This document shows, piece by piece, positions 60,918 to 64,000 of a stretch of 64,000 nucleotides of DNA (position 1 is the stretch's first letter; the number at the start of each line of letters is the position of its first letter). The stretch lies in NCBI GenBank assembly GCA_900556465.1, contig USPK01000002.1:3789-67788 (forward strand), read 5' to 3'. The DNA is from an uncultured Prevotella sp. GTDB taxonomy: Bacteria > Bacteroidota > Bacteroidia > Bacteroidales > Bacteroidaceae. Position numbers and translations under genes: made by a program. The notes beneath the pieces are model-generated. The model was not told the DNA's origin and ran no database searches. It saw nothing but the letters and a program-made list of their open reading frames with translations.

Positions 60918-60937
60918 CTGGGCTAAGGCCCGTGGTT
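60875..60937. repeat. 21R interspersed repeat, copy 12 (3 x 21 bp)
   Basis: Units start at 60875, 60896 and 60917 with CCTTAG, CTAAGG and CTAAGG boxes. Units 1 and 2 use ACTGG and CCAGT arms instead of ACGGG and CCCGT, a matching change on both sides. The tail GCGGCAACTGTCGCGCG follows. It lies between convergent rnr and the M16 peptidase gene. Confidence 0.92.
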
Positions 60938-61041
60938 GCGGCAACTGTCGCGCGGGCGGCAGCACCCGGGGGCCGCCCCGCGGGGACCCTCCGGCAGGCG
61001 GCAGCGCCCGGCCCGCCGCGCGCCGGCTGACGGACGGGGCG

Positions 61042-61078
61042 AAAAAAAGGCGTCCGCCCACGTGGGTGGACGGACGCC
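61042..61078 (-). terminator. Intrinsic terminator of the M16 peptidase gene
   Basis: On the minus strand GGCGTCCG and CCAC pair with GTGG and CGGACGCC and the hairpin runs into seven Ts (61042-61048), 37 bp past the stop codon. Confidence 0.88.
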
Positions 61079-61114
61079 GCAGGGCGAGGCCGTGGCGGAC
61101 GGGCTGCCGGGCCT

Positions 61115-63943
61115 TTATTCCTTCAGGTCGGCCGGCAACATGGTCACCGTCACACAGTTCTTGCGTTTCAGGAGTACGTCCTTGACAAACTTCTGAAGGT
61201 CGGCGGGCTTGAGGGCCGTGATGGTCTCCTTCACGCCCGTCATGGCGTCTTTGTTCCAAGCTACCTTGGCGCTGATGTTCCCGTGCCAGTAGGAGTTCTG
61301 CTTCTGCTGGTCGTCATAGGTCTTGAGCATCATCTTCTTGATATTAGCCAGCTCGTCGTCGGTCACACCCTTCAGGGCCACTTCCTCTATGGTCTGGTTG
61401 ATGAGCAGCAGGGCGGAGTCGAGCTTGGCCGGCTGGACGGGGCAGACTACCTGCATGAGGTACTGGTCGCGTATGCCGTATTGCAACATGGCAACGGCGC
61501 CCACGCTGTAAGCCAGGCCGCGCTCCTCGCGGATGCTCTTGAGCATGCGCTGCGTGAGGACCTGTCCGAGCGCGTCGACGGTGGCTGCCGTCTGGACCGT
61601 ATAGGGTTCGTCGCCGGTCCACATCTGCAGGATGTAGGCCTTGGGTGTCTCCATCTTGCGTACGAAGTGGTTGTCCACGGTGCCGGTTACGGGCACGATG
61701 TTGCGGTCTACGAACGTCTCGCGCTGGCTCACGGCCTTGAGCGGGGCAATGTATTGCTCGACGTACAGGCGGAGGCTGTCGGTGTTGAAGTTTCCGGTGA
61801 AGTAGAAGTCAAAGTCGCCGCCGGCGGCAAAGCGCTCGCTGTAGATGCGGCGGATGGTGGCGTAGTCGGCCTGGGCCAGGTCGGAGACGTGGAGGCTGCG
61901 GGCCAGCGGGTTGTGGCCGTAGAGCGTGGCACGGAGGCTGTCGGTGAGGGCCGTCTCGGGCACTTTGTCGGCATTCTCAAGCTGTGACTTCAGATAGGCG
62001 AGTGTGTTGTTGTAGCCGTCGGGGTCGTTGGCCGGCGCCTGGAAGCGCAGGTAGATGAGCTCGAAGAGCGTGCGCAGGTCCTTGGGCGTGGCGGAGCCGC
62101 TCAGGCCCTCGGTGGCCTCGCCCAGGGCGACGGAGACGTGGGCCTGCTTGCCGGCGAGCTTCTTCTCGAGTTCGGTCGCCGTGAAGGCGCCTAGGCCCGT
62201 GCCGCTCATGATGTCGGTGAGCAGCTCTACGTTGACGTAGTCCTTGGCGTCGGTGCGGCTCTTGCCGCCCTTGCTCTCCGCGCGGAAGAGCACTTCGCTG
62301 TCGTTGAAGTCCGTATGGCGGAAGTAGACGCGCGCACCGTTGTCGAGCGTCCAGCAGGTGTAGCCGAACGGAGCTGCCTCCTCCTTCTTAATCTGTCCCT
62401 TGGCGGGGAGCTGGGGAACGAGCGGGTCGTTGTTCATACTGTCCACGTAGGCCTCGAGCTTGGCCGCCTTGGCTGCGGCAATGGCCTGCTTCATCTGGTC
62501 GGCAGTCGGGATGGCGACGCCCTCTTTCTCCGGATACATGGCGAAGAACACGAAGTTCGTGTCGGTAGAGGCCGTGAACTGCTTGAACGTGGCCGATATG
62601 GCCTCGGCCGGGAGCTGTTGGCTCATCATCTTGTAGAGGTTGAACTCCGTCTCGATGTCGGGGATGGGGTCGTTTTCGAGGAAGTTGCGCACGTATTGCT
62701 GCACGTAGAAGTTGTTCTGCTGCTTCTCGCGGTTGTCGTAGATGCGCTCCAGGGAACTGATGAACTCGTCGCGGGCCCTGAGAATCTCGGTAGCCGTAAA
62801 GCCGTAGCGCGAAGCGCGCTCCACTTCCTGCATCACGGCCTGAAGGGCAGCCTGGTCCTGGCCGGGCTTGGGCAAGATGGCGATACGGAAGGCGTCCATC
62901 GTCTTGCTGACGAGGTACTGTCCGTCGTAGGCTCCGGCGCCGATGAAGGGGCAGTCGGGCTCCTGGCTCAGTTCGTTCAGACGCGCGTTGAGGGCCTGGC
63001 AGGCCAGGGTCGTAATGAGGTTCTGCGCGAAATAGATGGGCGTGTTCTTGTACATATCGGGCAGGGGCTCGTGCTTGAAGTTGACGAGCATGATGCTCTG
63101 CTGCATCTCCTTGTCCTTGTCGATGACGTAGATGGGCTCGGGCGTGACGGGCACGGGATAGTGCTCGTAGGCTGCGGGGTTAGCCGGCATCTGGATGGGG
63201 CCAAAGATGGCTTTGATTTTCTCCTCGACCTGGTCCACGTCCACGTCGCCCACGACGATGATGCCCTGGAGGTCGGGGCGGTACCACTTCTCGTAGTAGG
63301 CGCGGAGAAACTCGGGCTTGAAGTTGTCGATAATCTCCATCAGACCAATCGGCCAGCGCTCGCCGTAGCGCGAGCCCGGGTAGAGCGTGGGCAAGTTGCG
63401 CTCGTAGATGCGGCTGTCGCCCGAGGAGCGGAGACGCCACTCTTCGTGGATGACGCCACGCTCCTTGTCGATTTCGGCAGGGTCGAGCGTCAGGCCGTCT
63501 GCCCAGTCGTGGAGAATCCAAAGGCAGCTGTCCACGTTGCTATCGGTCACGGGCACGTTGTCTATGTTGTAGACCGTCTCGTCTGTGGACGTGTAGGCGT
63601 TGAGTTCGGAACCGAACTGCACGCCTATGCCCTCGAGATACTTGATGACGCGGTTGCCGGGGAAGTGGTCGGTCCCGTTGAAGCACATGTGTTCCAGGAA
63701 GTGGGCCAAGCCGCGCTGGTTGTCGTCCTCCTGGACGGAGCCCACCTTCTGCGCGATGTAGAAATCAGCGCGATTTTCCGGCAAACTGTTGTGACGGATG
63801 TAGTACGTCAGCCCGTTAGGCAGCTTGCCGTAGCGAATAGCCGTGTCCATCGGGAGCTGCTGAATCTGCTGCGCTGCCGTGCGGACGGTCGGGGCGAGTA
63901 CTAACGCCAAAAACAGTAACACAATGAAGTTACGTTTTTTCAT
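61115..63943 (-). CDS. M16-family zinc metallopeptidase, exported
   Basis: The 942-residue pitrilysin-type peptidase has a signal peptide (MKKRNFIVLLFLALVLAPTVRTAAQ), the inverted zinc motif HFLEH (81-85) with the downstream Glu in KERGVIHEEWR, and a second inactive homologous half. N-terminal (about 35-250) and C-terminal (about 530-760) M16 domains are both present. It degrades peptides up to about 70 residues in the periplasm. Start ATG 63943 was selected; the open frame upstream to 63982 lacks a signal peptide pattern. The promoter is near or beyond the window end. Confidence 0.94.
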   Translation of the reverse strand: MKKRNFIVLLFLALVLAPTVRTAAQQIQQLPMDTAIRYGKLPNGLTYYIRHNSLPENRADFYIAQKVGSVQEDDNQRGLAHFLEHMCFNGTDHFPGNRVIKYLEGIGVQFGSELNAYTSTDETVYNIDNVPVTDSNVDSCLWILHDWADGLTLDPAEIDKERGVIHEEWRLRSSGDSRIYERNLPTLYPGSRYGERWPIGLMEIIDNFKPEFLRAYYEKWYRPDLQGIIVVGDVDVDQVEEKIKAIFGPIQMPANPAAYEHYPVPVTPEPIYVIDKDKEMQQSIMLVNFKHEPLPDMYKNTPIYFAQNLITTLACQALNARLNELSQEPDCPFIGAGAYDGQYLVSKTMDAFRIAILPKPGQDQAALQAVMQEVERASRYGFTATEILRARDEFISSLERIYDNREKQQNNFYVQQYVRNFLENDPIPDIETEFNLYKMMSQQLPAEAISATFKQFTASTDTNFVFFAMYPEKEGVAIPTADQMKQAIAAAKAAKLEAYVDSMNNDPLVPQLPAKGQIKKEEAAPFGYTCWTLDNGARVYFRHTDFNDSEVLFRAESKGGKSRTDAKDYVNVELLTDIMSGTGLGAFTATELEKKLAGKQAHVSVALGEATEGLSGSATPKDLRTLFELIYLRFQAPANDPDGYNNTLAYLKSQLENADKVPETALTDSLRATLYGHNPLARSLHVSDLAQADYATIRRIYSERFAAGGDFDFYFTGNFNTDSLRLYVEQYIAPLKAVSQRETFVDRNIVPVTGTVDNHFVRKMETPKAYILQMWTGDEPYTVQTAATVDALGQVLTQRMLKSIREERGLAYSVGAVAMLQYGIRDQYLMQVVCPVQPAKLDSALLLINQTIEEVALKGVTDDELANIKKMMLKTYDDQQKQNSYWHGNISAKVAWNKDAMTGVKETITALKPADLQKFVKDVLLKRKNCVTVTMLPADLKE

Positions 63944-64000
63944 AAGGTGGGTTCTATCAATTCCATTTTTTATTTCTTGCATAAGGCAGCAGAACCCTTT

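Noticed and set aside
1637..60937. CRISPR array interpretation of the 21-bp repeats
   Set aside because: Units are 21 bp back to back without unique spacers, copies are dispersed, and no cas gene is present.
1..64000. tRNA or rRNA genes
   Set aside because: No cloverleaf-like stretch or conserved rRNA sequence was found when reading the intergenic regions by eye; a covariance-model scan was not possible.

Overview
The window is GC-rich chromosomal DNA from a member of the Bacteroidales, probably a Prevotellaceae-like organism. The evidence is Bacteroidetes-type promoters (TTTG, about 19 bp, then TAnnTTTG), a PorZ component of the type IX secretion system with matching C-terminal sorting tails on secreted enzymes, a BtuB/BtuG B12-uptake pair under a cobalamin riboswitch, a 34-residue 'smalltalk' protein, and Bacteroidales-type gene orders (xerD<>aroQ-pyk-OMT-rbfA-lolE-like; ompH-murI). 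No tRNA, rRNA, CRISPR array, prophage or intact insertion sequence was seen.

Layout. 1-10 kb: truncated phosphate butyryltransferase behind an 84-bp tandem repeat array, a smalltalk ORF, a small secreted protein, an MsbA-like ABC exporter, RNase HI, ArgS, a membrane pyrophosphatase and an HU protein. 10-21 kb, nearly all on the minus strand: PorZ, RdgB, a polytopic membrane protein, a TGS-domain nucleoside kinase, MiaB, a 7TM-HD phosphohydrolase and a sirtuin. 21-29 kb: three tandem FKBP isomerases, XerD, then the aroQ-pyk-OMT-rbfA-permease run. 29-42 kb: SbcCD, a very large GH20 hexosaminidase, BtuG, BtuB and the riboswitch. 42-51 kb: UmuDC, a GH2 glycosidase, OmpH/Skp, glutamate racemase, an epimerase overlapping a PAP2 membrane protein, and a C1 peptidase. 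52-64 kb: a C10 peptidase with a sorting tail, a lipoprotein, an LTA-synthase-like sulfatase, a DUF4294-like protein, RNase R and an M16 peptidase.

The most notable non-genic structure is an interspersed repeat family, called 21R here. It has 12 copies in 64 kb. Each copy is three (once four) units of exactly 21 bp. A unit is a 17-bp box close to ACGGGGCTAAGGCCCGT, in either orientation, plus a 4-bp linker usually AAAA or TTTT. Many copies are followed by a short tail resembling GCGGCAACTGTCG. In several copies inverted units pair with compensatory base changes, and in one a perfect 38-bp palindrome runs into six Ts as a terminator. One copy lies inside the start of xerD, where 21 bp equals seven codons and gives heptad-like residues. 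Two copies sit in near-identical ~175-bp segments that flank the C10 peptidase/lipoprotein pair. I do not recognise this family.

Smaller signals include four 84-85 bp tandem units upstream of ptb, each ending in a promoter-like -7 box, and a umuDC promoter so close to the ATG that the transcript may be leaderless, with a perfect 8+8 palindrome just upstream. Functional calls rest on reading motifs by eye; no database search was run.
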